Below are positions 22,401 to 32,650 of a stretch of DNA of 38,460 nucleotides, piece by piece; the stretch's first letter is position 1; each line of letters starts with the position of its first letter. The notes beneath the pieces were generated by a model. It was not told the origin of the DNA. It did not search any database and worked only from the letters and a program-made list of their open reading frames with translations. The DNA is taken from the NCBI GenBank assembly GCA_020720405.1, contig DYOS01000004.1, positions 10,970 through 49,429 on the forward strand, in the 5' to 3' direction. The position numbers and the translations under genes were made by a program. This DNA is from Caldithrix sp. (GTDB taxonomy: Bacteria; Calditrichota; Calditrichia; Calditrichales; Calditrichaceae).

Positions 22401-24229
22401 GCCTCGCCAAATTTTTTATGATTATAATAAATCCCACCTGCAGCAGCCAGAAATTTTGGAGTAAACTCGCCGAACGGAAACAGCCGGATATAATTATCAT
22501 AAGATTCAATAAGTCTGGTTTCTTCGAAAGAGAGCAATTCCGGATTAAGTTGAGTTATGTCAGTCAAATCAACGGTTGATGTGTCGATCTTTGTTTTTAC
22601 AGCTAATAGTGTGTCAGCCACGTTTACTGCGTTCAAAGCCGCATCATGTTGATGAGTTTTTTCTATATAATCATTACTAACCCGAATGTACTCTTCATAA
22701 GCATCTTCAAACCGGCCAAGTTTGCTGTCCAGTGTATAGGCATATGACCAATTGATATCATAGGCATTGCTGTCGGATGGGAAAAACTGAAGATAATTTT
22801 TACAACTCTCGGCAAATTTAGAATACAATTGATTTGCACTTTTCGCACTTGATTCTAATTCCTGGGCTGCAATAAGATCGACTGAAAGATTCGCCCGAGT
22901 TGCTGCTTCTGATAAAGTATAAGCCCTGTTTAAATAAGTAATTCTATCCGGAATTTGAGATTGTTCAAGATTATTATACCATTCAGAATTGGGGCCATAA
23001 TTAATGTACAATCTTAATCTTGTTTCATATACTTTGGCATCATGATGGCCTGCATATTCAGCATTTATAATATTCTGTACAATTCTCGGTGCGTCCTCAT
23101 ACGCTGGATACATATCAAGTAAGGTCTCAAAAGCATAAATTGCTTTAGGTAGTTCATCTATTTTCTGATATGTCTCACCAATAGAGCGCAATATTTTTAC
23201 GCCATAATCCCGGCCACCGATTTTCTGAATAAAATTGCGCGCTTTATCGGTTCCGTTCTTCGTGTAACTCTCATCTGTAAAACTTATACCGATATAAGTA
23301 ATTGCTTCGTCAAATACACTTGGCTTACTGATTTTCTCTTTAGGATCTAATTTCTTTGCCCTGGCAATATCATCGGCGACTGCAACAAAATATGTAATTG
23401 CTTCCGGATAATATTTTGGATTTGAACCTGATAGCTTATAATAACTCCAACCTAATTTATATAATGCTTCATCATATCTTCGGCTTTCCCGATATGTCAA
23501 AACTTTTTTATACAATTGTATGGCTTTTTGGAGTTCAATAAATATCTGTTGTTCGTCATTTTTATCTTCACGCGGTGAAAAGAAATATTCCGCAAGCTGC
23601 ATATAAGACTCGGCAGCAAAATTACTTTCGGGATATTTATCAATCACTTCCTGAAATATTTTTCTGCTCTCAACATTCTGCTCCATTTTGCTCAAAAGCC
23701 AAGCCTTAGAATATAGGGCATCATCCGCGAAATCAGAACCCGGGTATTCTTTTAGTAATCGATCATACAAACTGATTGCCTTGCCGTAATCGAATTTTGG
23801 AAACTTCGGCTCAGTTGGTATCCCGGTTATTTTGCCATCATCAAAAAGTTGCAATTGCTTGCTATATTCTTCAAGCTGTTCATCAAACTTAGCTGCCTTT
23901 ACTTGCTGTTCCGTTTCAGCCTCTTCAATATAGTATTCTGCAATCCTAATATATACTTTATCCCTGTCTTTAATTGAACTGCCTTTTTCACCGAGGAAAC
24001 TTTCGCTTATTTCCATTCCCTGGGTTCTTGTTTTTTCACTTTCAAGTAAAAGTTGCTCGGCCTGTTTTGAATAATATTCCCGTATTCGTATCAGATCTTC
24101 AACACTCATTTGCTTGAATAAAGTATCACCAGCCGCAGGGTTATCAACGGTCTGACCAAACAGAGAAAAGCTGATTACAAATAACCAAAAAATTATTACT
24201 GACTTTTTCAAATTCATATTTCTATACAT
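19487..24229 (-). CDS. Giant exported TPR-repeat protein with C-terminal beta-sandwich-like domain
   Basis: A 1580-residue periplasmic or outer-membrane protein. The signal peptide ends FSLFGQ (~26). A coiled-coil segment follows, then many tetratricopeptide-type helical pairs from about 150 to 1000, for example YGKAISLYDRLLKEYPGSDF, ESRKIFQEVIDKYPESNFAA, AAMVYERIYTTYPQSPNAEV and RIYDEFAAKYPDDPKT. Residues ~1000-1340 are helical without clear repeats. Residues ~1352-1541 look like a galactose-binding-type beta-sandwich (WTKLGFDDSNW, FFRKMFNVNG, SADNDFRLYMNGEYI, NVLGIDVED). M5 is an alternative start. Giant TPR proteins accompany Agl/Glt machines (AgmK/GltI); homology to those is not shown. 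It starts 27 bases after the preceding gene. Confidence 0.88.
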   Translation of the reverse strand: MYRNMNLKKSVIIFWLFVISFSLFGQTVDNPAAGDTLFKQMSVEDLIRIREYYSKQAEQLLLESEKTRTQGMEISESFLGEKGSSIKDRDKVYIRIAEYYIEEAETEQQVKAAKFDEQLEEYSKQLQLFDDGKITGIPTEPKFPKFDYGKAISLYDRLLKEYPGSDFADDALYSKAWLLSKMEQNVESRKIFQEVIDKYPESNFAAESYMQLAEYFFSPREDKNDEQQIFIELQKAIQLYKKVLTYRESRRYDEALYKLGWSYYKLSGSNPKYYPEAITYFVAVADDIARAKKLDPKEKISKPSVFDEAITYIGISFTDESYTKNGTDKARNFIQKIGGRDYGVKILRSIGETYQKIDELPKAIYAFETLLDMYPAYEDAPRIVQNIINAEYAGHHDAKVYETRLRLYINYGPNSEWYNNLEQSQIPDRITYLNRAYTLSEAATRANLSVDLIAAQELESSAKSANQLYSKFAESCKNYLQFFPSDSNAYDINWSYAYTLDSKLGRFEDAYEEYIRVSNDYIEKTHQHDAALNAVNVADTLLAVKTKIDTSTVDLTDITQLNPELLSFEETRLIESYDNYIRLFPFGEFTPKFLAAAGGIYYNHKKFGEAKVYFQTLVKRFPGAEEKSLAMRSIMDSYFALGRFKDSEIIAKKIMSDTQLSEEQREFAGKRLGQAIFKNAEYLVEQGDYFAAANEFYRVYEEATNDERLVESAIFNAGLNYRKVKDWNRVVETLNILPTSFPKSKYALDALEYMADGYIELEQFDQAAMVYERIYTTYPQSPNAEVALYNSSLYFKKAQDWENAIRINNKYIAGYPLQPFTIDLFFSNADLFLKLGKIEEANRIYDEFAAKYPDDPKTITAYYERGVYYLKNGETETAKAEFNKAINRSELFRKQGKDPNAFIAAEAVNKLADILHNEFLAIKLVQPESRITTDQSKMKSLLTELNKTYSKVISFGSPRSFEATYNIARSFEEFAAAYSSQEIDTNLDDTKRFVQRKKIIEQSAALYDHAVDEYRKVVDNIPIIADKLGINLNDSLKITVVDDTSGSLLKRAAELDSTKQLAFKYQVKAKDKISELLYTEATLISENVEQSINILAPVKDPLQVLLYRATVLQKVAKPAINNTIDAHLRNIAEAGNLGLSNKFVEESKRQVLLTSNILASEYKSLAMLALVEYGNVTKELERLLELDFGSKTNSGLDYYGLDNNANQLTDYTKILAQSVVENYQNTLTMAEEHQIKNDLVRSTKDNILQFSVEISDSMLQKSLLAQANRIKYEALFDSTQNYNYDDGRTFFDNYYYLLSDNSKSILETANSVKEQYQIKSLWANKLSYKLIKLDPVQYSGSIEKEKILLSSDESWKVVRTYPGEEWTKLGFDDSNWEYATIIFNNENQFARLNANPDAIWLPKLMNTDSFESDSLASVVSGIDSFAVSDTLLSMTADSSEISKQSFSVAVDSIAFFRKMFNVNGTPVGGQIYASADNDFRLYMNGEYILDDEANSYSEIDSTDFYIFNIYLKNGANVLGIDVEDKDYTGGGLKVYGYLEILPADLTAVAEEKTKVKKIDVDPIVLQRISILRKNWINPNQ

Positions 24230-24256
24230 ACTTTTATCTCGTTTTTTTGGCCAGGA

Positions 24257-26866
24257 TTATTCTTCAATCTCGATATCCGGTGGTAAAGTTGTATCTGGAT
24301 TTTGATTCTGCTCGGTATCATGTGTATCAAAATAGCTTTCCTCAAACTGCCTGGTCAATTCCTCTCGTTCTCTCAACCGCTCCTGTTCTCTGACTTTCCG
24401 GGTCATCAAAGTAATCTCATCTTCAATTAATTTAAGAGTATGTTTTATATTTGCTTTTCTATTTTCAAGGAAGGTGTTAATTTCTTCGATTTGTTTATTC
24501 ATGTACTCAATTTCTTTATTCTTCTGGTTTCGTATAGCAAAATTTACATTTGCCATTCCAAAAGCTCCGTAATCACTCCATCGATCCAAATCTATATTAG
24601 TTTGTCTTAAAGACAGCCCAAATGTTTGGGTTTCCATGAAATCCAGTTTTTTAAGAATATCATCATATCGATTATAAGAAAGCTCAAGTTGAATTTGTTT
24701 TTTATAATCTCTTTGATTCTTTGCATTTAAAATTTGCACATCCAGCGCACTCATCTTCCTGACAAGCTCAAGTCTTTGATTTTTTACATCCTGGCGCATG
24801 GCTTGAATTTTTGCATTCTCATTCTCGACTACGCTTTGCCTCCTGGCAAAAGGATGCTCATCAAAATAATTAATACCTATTTCAGAATCAGAAGAAATAT
24901 CTGATTCATTTATTGCGCGATAGATTCGCAATTGCATTCTTTCAATTCTTTTGACTAACTCGCTATTTTCCTGCTGCTTTGCTATGCTCTTAAGTCTTTC
25001 CAGTTCATCCAATTGCGCCTTGAGCTTTTTAACTTCAGAAGAGGTGGCGATACCGGAAGAACTGAGATCAGCAAAGGCAAGGTTTCGGATTGGGATTCGT
25101 ATTTTTTCCTTAACTGCTTTGGCTCGTTCATAGGTCTGCGTATTTTTCTCTTCCAATGCTTTATTCATTACTTTATCTGCGGTATTGGAAATTTCAAGTA
25201 ACTTAACTTGCTCAGTATTCATATCATCCGATATTTGCTTGACCGCTTTTGAGCGGAAAGCATAATCAAACTGATCAATCGCGGCAAGTGGCTTTTCTTC
25301 AAGCTGATAGATATAGCCTAATAAAGTTTTAGCTTCAAGATAATAATCAGATGTATAATAGACATCCAGAAGAAGTTCAAGATGTTTCCTTGCCGTAGAA
25401 AAATCTTTTAAATCCATTATTGGCTTATTGATTTCAATTTTATAGAAACTCCAGGCATAGCCGATCAAAACCTTGTCCATCTCTGAAAAATTTGAAGGTA
25501 TTAAATTAAAAGTCTCAATGGCCTTAAAATATTCACCCTGTTCATAATTAATATAGCCAAGTTTAAGTAATAATTTAAATCTAAGTTCAGGGCTCTGATC
25601 TGGTAGATCAGTCAGTTTATTTAAAATAATCTCAGCCTGATTTAAATTATGGCTTCCGGCATAAGCTTCTGCCAGTATAAGCTGGGTATTCAGAAAGTAC
25701 GTTGAAGTGTTATTCGTTTCCAGACAGTGATCGATTGTTTCCTGATACAAACCGGCTTTAAGGCTCGAAACAACGGTCAGGAATCTGGCTTCATCCAGAT
25801 TAGGATCTGTTGTCGAAACGATAATCTGCATCTGTCGGAACAAATCAATAACTGAATTATAATTTTGGGAATGATACTCAATATACATCATCCTTTTATA
25901 TGAATACGGGATGAAAGGTGATGATGAATAATTTTCAATTAAATTTCGATATAATTTTTTGGCCGTTGAATATCTTGACAAAAAATAATTGGATTCCGCC
26001 TGATAATACAGACAGTCATCCAGTACCCCAATATTTTTATATCTTTTAAAAATCTCATCAAAACTACGCTCTGCTAAATCAAACATACTGTAATTATAGG
26101 CCTCTGCTGCTTTCTCCAGTTCACGGTTTAGCATTCTCAATGCATCAACCTGGGTTCCGTTTTTCAGCATCCTGTTCTTAATGATCTGCAGATCAGTCCA
26201 CCGGACTTGATACTTTAGTCGTTCGGTCAGCTTCCATTCCTTGTATAAATCAAAAATTGTGGCATCGGCATCAGAATCGGTAGCCGACTTTGCTGCTACT
26301 TTTCCACCAAAAGATTGGACAAATTTGCTTCGACTCTCTTTCATCCCCTGAGAAATTTTTGGATTCTGATTCATTGAAGCATTCGGGTCAAGCTGTATTA
26401 TTTCTTCGGCGATAAAAAGAAGTTGAATGGCATCCTCAATGACTTTCTGCCTCTTAAAATCGATGACTCCGGAATCTTTGGTCTGTTCAATTTTTGATTC
26501 AAGCTCAGATATAAATCCATCAAGTGAATGGTTGCCCATCGCTGAAAGCCTGGTCTGAAGCGCTTGAATTTCCTGCAGTCTGGTATCCAGGCGATCAAAA
26601 TAAGTATTCCGTATTTCTTTATAATTTGTAACCCTTGATCTTATCTCGTCATTGACCATTCTGATCTGCTGAACGATGAACCGTTCATCGTCAATGGATT
26701 CCTGGCCGAATTTAACCATAAGATTATCGACATATCGCTGAAGTGCTGCGTTAAACTCAGGATTTCCAGTTCCAGGATTGGATTGGGCTACTAAAGAATT
26801 AGTAAAAAACTGGAAAAGAAAAACAAGTGTATTGAATGAAACCAACCTGAAGAATTTTACATTCAT
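24257..26866 (-). CDS. Exported TPR and coiled-coil protein, first gene of the ExbBD/AgmX operon
   Basis: An 869-residue exported protein beginning MNVKFFRLVSFNTLVFLFQF with cleavage after LVAQ. The N-terminal ~250 residues are helical with heptads (LDTRLQEIQALQTRLSAMG). TPR-like pairs occupy ~240-570 (AERSFDEIFKRYKNIGVLDD, AKKLYRNLIENYSSSPF, AIETFNLIPSNF, AIDQFDYAF). The C-terminal third (~610-850) is mostly coiled coil (KLKAQLDELERLKSIAKQQE; RKVREQERLREREELTRQF). It ends in an acidic, Pro-rich tail (PDTTLPPDIEIEE). It resembles assembly-scaffold proteins, but no named family is recognised. A promoter lies 40-75 bases upstream. Confidence 0.85.
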   Translation of the reverse strand: MNVKFFRLVSFNTLVFLFQFFTNSLVAQSNPGTGNPEFNAALQRYVDNLMVKFGQESIDDERFIVQQIRMVNDEIRSRVTNYKEIRNTYFDRLDTRLQEIQALQTRLSAMGNHSLDGFISELESKIEQTKDSGVIDFKRQKVIEDAIQLLFIAEEIIQLDPNASMNQNPKISQGMKESRSKFVQSFGGKVAAKSATDSDADATIFDLYKEWKLTERLKYQVRWTDLQIIKNRMLKNGTQVDALRMLNRELEKAAEAYNYSMFDLAERSFDEIFKRYKNIGVLDDCLYYQAESNYFLSRYSTAKKLYRNLIENYSSSPFIPYSYKRMMYIEYHSQNYNSVIDLFRQMQIIVSTTDPNLDEARFLTVVSSLKAGLYQETIDHCLETNNTSTYFLNTQLILAEAYAGSHNLNQAEIILNKLTDLPDQSPELRFKLLLKLGYINYEQGEYFKAIETFNLIPSNFSEMDKVLIGYAWSFYKIEINKPIMDLKDFSTARKHLELLLDVYYTSDYYLEAKTLLGYIYQLEEKPLAAIDQFDYAFRSKAVKQISDDMNTEQVKLLEISNTADKVMNKALEEKNTQTYERAKAVKEKIRIPIRNLAFADLSSSGIATSSEVKKLKAQLDELERLKSIAKQQENSELVKRIERMQLRIYRAINESDISSDSEIGINYFDEHPFARRQSVVENENAKIQAMRQDVKNQRLELVRKMSALDVQILNAKNQRDYKKQIQLELSYNRYDDILKKLDFMETQTFGLSLRQTNIDLDRWSDYGAFGMANVNFAIRNQKNKEIEYMNKQIEEINTFLENRKANIKHTLKLIEDEITLMTRKVREQERLREREELTRQFEESYFDTHDTEQNQNPDTTLPPDIEIEE

Positions 26867-26909
26867 AATCTTGACCTGCTTCTACTCAATTTGCTGAAGA
26901 GACGGTATA

Positions 26910-26937
26910 AATATAACATAAATTTATTTAGTGTCAA
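26910..26937 (-). promoter_or_regulatory. Sigma70-type promoter of the TPR/ExbBD/AgmX operon
   Basis: On the minus strand, consensus TTGACA (bases 26937-26932), a 16-base spacer and TATATT (26915-26910) precede the ATG at 26866 by about 45 bases, leaving room for a short leader with GCAGG near the start codon. It is the best promoter match I see in the window, and it marks the left border of the ATP-synthase operon. Confidence 0.65.
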
Positions 26938-26989
26938 TGATTCGTGTTTTGAATATTACTTCAATAATGATATGAATCAGGAGACACTA
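26929..26989 (-). promoter_or_regulatory. Interrupted inverted repeat spanning the atpC stop and the operon -35 box
   Basis: Plus-strand TAGTGTCAATGATTC (26929-26943) mirrors GAATCAGGAGACACTA (26974-26989): 13 base pairs in two blocks (7 and 6) with a small asymmetric bulge and a 30-base interior. One arm contains the TTGACA of the promoter, the other the atpC TAG stop codon. There is no T run, so it is a weak terminator at best. It may be an operator at the promoter or an mRNA 3' stem for atp. Confidence 0.45.
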
Positions 26990-27394
26990 TTTAAATTTAA
27001 CAACATTCATTCTGTTCACGGCACGCATCAAAGAAACCTTAGCTCTTAAAAAATCAATTTTACCGGTTTGGTCTGCCAGACGCTCCCGGGCTCTTTTCAG
27101 AGATTCAATAGCTCGCATCTCATCAATATCACCGGCAAATTCAGCAGTCTCGGCAATAATCTGAATCTGATTATTATTCACCTCAAAAAAACCACCGCTT
27201 GTCGCTAAATATTTCATTGAGCCACCAAGCTCTTCGATTTTGATCATTCCGATTTCGACTAAGGATAACATCGTCGCATGATTCTTAAGTACCTGAAACT
27301 GGCCGCTAAAACCGGGAACCGTGCAGGTTTTTACATCATTCTGATAGGTTCGGCCGAAAGGTGTAACGATCTGTAAGTACAAATCAGGCGCCAT
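26987..27394 (-). CDS. atpC: ATP synthase epsilon subunit
   Basis: A 135-residue F1 central-stalk subunit. The N-terminal beta-sandwich (LYLQIVTPFGRTYQNDVKT, GFSGQFQVLKNHATMLSLVE, GGFFEVNNNQIQIIAETAEF) and the C-terminal helical hairpin (IDEMRAIESLKRARERLADQ) are both present and of normal length. It is the last gene of the ATP-synthase run. It is separated from atpD by 102 bases, an unusually large gap for this operon that contains a small dyad. Confidence 0.96.
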   Translation of the reverse strand: MAPDLYLQIVTPFGRTYQNDVKTCTVPGFSGQFQVLKNHATMLSLVEIGMIKIEELGGSMKYLATSGGFFEVNNNQIQIIAETAEFAGDIDEMRAIESLKRARERLADQTGKIDFLRAKVSLMRAVNRMNVVKFK

Positions 27395-27451
27395 TTAACA
27401 AAACTCCAAATCAGTTCGGATTCCTGAAGTAAAACTTAAATAGAAAAATGC

Positions 27452-27481
27452 CCGGATCGGTATAAAAAAATTAAAATCCGG
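27452..27481 (-). promoter_or_regulatory. Small dyad in the atpD-atpC gap
   Basis: CCGGAT (27452-27457) and ATCCGG (27476-27481) form a 6-base stem with an AT-rich 18-base loop containing seven A. The gap between atpD and atpC is 102 bases, while other joints of the operon are near zero to 30. It could tune the ratio of the epsilon subunit through mRNA processing; the stem is too weak to call a terminator. Confidence 0.3.
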
Positions 27482-27496
27482 ACTTATCGTCCAAAA

Positions 27497-29775
<2,279 letters not shown>

Positions 29776-29777
29776 CC

Positions 29778-31298
29778 TTATGCCTCGGTCTTAAATCCGG
29801 CCAGGAAGTCACTCAGAATTTTGTCAAGCTGAGCTTTTAATTCATCCGACAGGACTTTTTTGGTCATAATCATTTCAAAAACCTGACCATGTTTCATTTC
29901 CATAAAGGCCAGGAATTCTTTTTCGAATTTTTTTATTGCACCAACAGGGATTTGGTCCAGAAAACCATTTGTGGCCGCATAGATCAGAACAATCTGGCGA
30001 TCGAAAGACATAGGCACGTATTGACCTTGTTTCAGAATTTCGACCAGTCTTTCACCGCGACGTAACTGCTTCTGCGTGGTTTGATCCAGGTCTGAACCAA
30101 ATTTGGCAAAGGCTTCCATTTCACGGTACTGAGCCAGATCAATCCGCAGACGTCCGGCGACCTGTTTCATGGCTTTAATCTGGGCACTTCCGCCGACACG
30201 GGAAACAGAAATTCCAACATTTATGGCCGGACGGACACCGGAGTAAAACAAATTAGATTCCAGGAAAATCTGGCCGTCAGTAATGGATATTACATTAGTC
30301 GGAATATAGGCAGAAACGTCTCCGCCCTGTGTTTCGATAATCGGCAGAGCTGTCAAAGATCCGCCGCCAAATTCATCACTCAATTTAGCAGCCCGTTCCA
30401 GTAAACGCGAATGCAAATAAAACACATCGCCAGGATAGGCTTCCCGACCAGGAGGACGTCTTAACAAAAGCGAAACCTGGCGGTAAGCCCAGGCATGTTT
30501 GGTCAGGTCATCATAGACTACCAGTGCATGGCGGCCATTATCACGAAAATATTCACCCATGGCTGCACCTGAATAAGGTGCCAGAAATTGCAGAGGTGCG
30601 GGATCGCTGGCATTGGCCGAAACAACAATGGTGTAATCCATTGCCCCAAAGCTTTCAAGTTTTTTTACTACTTTGGCTACTGTTGAAGCTTTTTGACCGA
30701 TGGCCACATAGATACAGACTACATCCTTACCCTTTTGATTGATTATCGTATCCAGTGCAACCGCAGTTTTTCCGGTTTGCCGGTCACCGATAATTAATTC
30801 ACGCTGTCCACGGCCGATCGGTATCATCGAATCTATTGCTTTGATACCTGTGGCCAATGGCTCATTGACTGGCTGCCTGGTAACCACACCAGTGGCTTTC
30901 CTCTCCACGAGCTGGGAATGATTAGTTTCAATTGCACCTTTTCCATCCATAGGTAAACCAAGCGGACTAACCACCCGGCCCAGCAGGGCATCACCGGTCG
31001 GCACTTCAACCACACGACGGGTTCGCTTAACTGTATCGCCTTCTTTAATCAGGGTGTCTTCCCCGAAGAGAATAACACCAACATTGTCTTCTTCCAGGTT
31101 GAATACCATACCCATTACATCATGCGGAAACTGGACCAGCTCACCGGCCATAACTTTTTCCAGACCATGAATCCTGGCGATACCATCCCCAACCTGTAAA
31201 ACCGTACCAACTTCATAAATATCACTGGTACGCTCAAAATCTTTGAGTTGTTTTTTCAGAATTGCAGAGACTTCATCAGGTCTTACTGCCACACTCAT
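29778..31298 (-). CDS. atpA: ATP synthase alpha subunit
   Basis: Non-catalytic nucleotide-binding F1 subunit of 506 residues. Walker A is [15 protein letters not shown] (~170-184); the arginine-finger region is in [20 protein letters not shown], and [21 protein letters not shown] is fully conserved. The N-terminal beta-barrel ([19 protein letters not shown]) and C-terminal helical domain are complete. It follows atpH by 23 bases, with a GAGGTAATTTC ribosome-binding region. Confidence 0.98.
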   Translation of the reverse strand: MSVAVRPDEVSAILKKQLKDFERTSDIYEVGTVLQVGDGIARIHGLEKVMAGELVQFPHDVMGMVFNLEEDNVGVILFGEDTLIKEGDTVKRTRRVVEVPTGDALLGRVVSPLGLPMDGKGAIETNHSQLVERKATGVVTRQPVNEPLATGIKAIDSMIPIGRGQRELIIGDRQTGKTAVALDTIINQKGKDVVCIYVAIGQKASTVAKVVKKLESFGAMDYTIVVSANASDPAPLQFLAPYSGAAMGEYFRDNGRHALVVYDDLTKHAWAYRQVSLLLRRPPGREAYPGDVFYLHSRLLERAAKLSDEFGGGSLTALPIIETQGGDVSAYIPTNVISITDGQIFLESNLFYSGVRPAINVGISVSRVGGSAQIKAMKQVAGRLRIDLAQYREMEAFAKFGSDLDQTTQKQLRRGERLVEILKQGQYVPMSFDRQIVLIYAATNGFLDQIPVGAIKKFEKEFLAFMEMKHGQVFEMIMTKKVLSDELKAQLDKILSDFLAGFKTEA

Positions 31299-31321
31299 TG
31301 AAATTACCTCTTTTTCTTAAC

Positions 31322-31852
31322 TTAACCTATGGCCATTCTATGCCGGATTTTTTCCAGCTGGGTTCTGATACTGCTGTCGACGACCAGATCATCAATTCTG
31401 ATAATAAATCCACCAATAATAGACGGATTAACAACCTGGTTCAGAATGAGATTTTTACCGGTCAGTTTTTCAACTGACGCTTTTAGCTGGCCGATCTGAG
31501 CATCCGTAAATGGGACAACACTAACCAGCTCACCTGATACCTGATTTTGGTGCTTCATCAGAAATGTATTAAAGGCCAATAATATCCGGGACATCTCAGC
31601 CAGCCGTCTTTTCTGTGCCACCAGGCTGATAAAACGCAACACCAAATTACAAACCCGGTGCTCAAACAGATCAAATAAAATTCTTTCTTTTTGAACTGAA
31701 CTGTAAAGCGGATTACTCATTACTTTTCCGAGCTCGGGATGCGCAGAGAAAACATCCTGAATGGTGCGCATATCTAGTGCAACCTGCTCCAGACCATTTT
31801 CGGTGGCCAGCTCAAAAAGCGCTTTGGCATATCGTTTAGCTACCCGTGACAA
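31322..31852 (-). CDS. atpH: ATP synthase delta subunit
   Basis: Peripheral-stalk cap of F1, 176 residues. It begins SRVAKRYAKALFELATENG, the family N-terminus, and ends with GGFIIRIDDLVVDSSIRTQL, the diagnostic C-terminal signature. The intermediate NLVLRFISLVAQKRRL is also typical. It lies 12 bases after atpF. Confidence 0.96.
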   Translation of the reverse strand: MSRVAKRYAKALFELATENGLEQVALDMRTIQDVFSAHPELGKVMSNPLYSSVQKERILFDLFEHRVCNLVLRFISLVAQKRRLAEMSRILLAFNTFLMKHQNQVSGELVSVVPFTDAQIGQLKASVEKLTGKNLILNQVVNPSIIGGFIIRIDDLVVDSSIRTQLEKIRHRMAIG

Positions 31853-31864
31853 AGGCCAACCTCA

Positions 31865-32359
31865 TTAATTGTTCATGGTTTTAGGCAGAGACTGCAAATA
31901 GGCATCAACAACGGTTTTCTGCCTGGCTTCATCTAAGTTTTCGAGGAGAATTTTCTCCGCAGCGCCAATGGCCAGGTCGGCTACTTCAGCACGCAACTCA
32001 GCCAGTGCGCTCTCCTTCAGCGCTTCAATTTCCCGGGTGGTTTTCTCAAGCAATATTGCCGATTCAGCCCGGGATCTCTCCAGTATTTCCTGCCGTAATT
32101 TTTCAGCCAGCAACTGGTTTTCTTTAATAATTTTCTGACCCTGATTTTCAGCTTCAGATAAAAGCTGATTATGCTTTTCAAGCAGGGCCTGGGCTTCAAG
32201 CCTCTGCCTTTCGGCATTCTCCAGGTTTTCTTTTACGCTTAGTTCGCGCGATTCAATTGCCTGAAGAATTGGCTTAAGGGCTGTTTTGGAAAGGATGACC
32301 ATGACAATGGCAAAAGTAATCCATGTCCAGATCATCATACCGGGATCGAGTTCAAGCAT
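31865..32359 (-). CDS. atpF: ATP synthase b subunit
   Basis: Peripheral-stalk subunit of 164 residues: one N-terminal transmembrane helix (MMIWTWITFAIVMVILSKTA, ~8-27) and a long charged right-handed coiled coil (RQRLEAQALLEKHNQLLSEA) ending in the delta-binding tail (AEKILLENLDEARQKTVVDA). Only one b-type gene is present, so the stalk is presumably a homodimer. It lies 27 bases after atpE. Confidence 0.96.
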   Translation of the reverse strand: MLELDPGMMIWTWITFAIVMVILSKTALKPILQAIESRELSVKENLENAERQRLEAQALLEKHNQLLSEAENQGQKIIKENQLLAEKLRQEILERSRAESAILLEKTTREIEALKESALAELRAEVADLAIGAAEKILLENLDEARQKTVVDAYLQSLPKTMNN

Positions 32360-32386
32360 TGTGCATTCCCGTTTTGGTTTTAATGT

Positions 32387-32620
32387 TTATTTACTTGCCA
32401 ACAAGAAACAAACTACCGCTCCAAATAAGGCCACACCTTCAATCATGGCAGCAGCAATAATCATGGTGATACGAATGGCACCACCAGCTTCAGGTTGACG
32501 GGCTGTACCATCCATGGCTGATGCAGCAATTTTACCAATACCAAGTCCGGCTCCGAAAGTTACAATTCCAGCGCCGATACCGGCTGCCAGATACGCAAAT
32601 GCTAAAGCCAAATTCTCCAT
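32387..32620 (-). CDS. atpE: ATP synthase c subunit (ring), proton type
   Basis: A 77-residue proteolipid of two transmembrane helices. Helix 1 has the glycine motif GAGLGIGK (G23, G25, G27, G29); the loop is ARQPEA (40-45); helix 2 carries Glu61 in AAAMIEGVALFGAVV. Compared with the sodium-binding Ilyobacter c subunit, the Gln ligand position is Ile28 and the Ser after the Glu is Gly62, so the ring is predicted to be proton-driven. AAGGAGGT, an essentially perfect Shine-Dalgarno, precedes the ATG, in keeping with the high copy number of this subunit. Confidence 0.97.
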   Translation of the reverse strand: MENLALAFAYLAAGIGAGIVTFGAGLGIGKIAASAMDGTARQPEAGGAIRITMIIAAAMIEGVALFGAVVCFLLASK

Positions 32621-32650
32621 TAGGTTCTACCTCCTTAAATGACAGATTTT

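Noticed and set aside
32387-32620. Sodium-driven ATP synthase
   Set aside because: The Gln and Ser sodium ligands of the c ring are replaced by Ile28 and Gly62; only the carboxylate Glu61 is present, as in proton-type rings.
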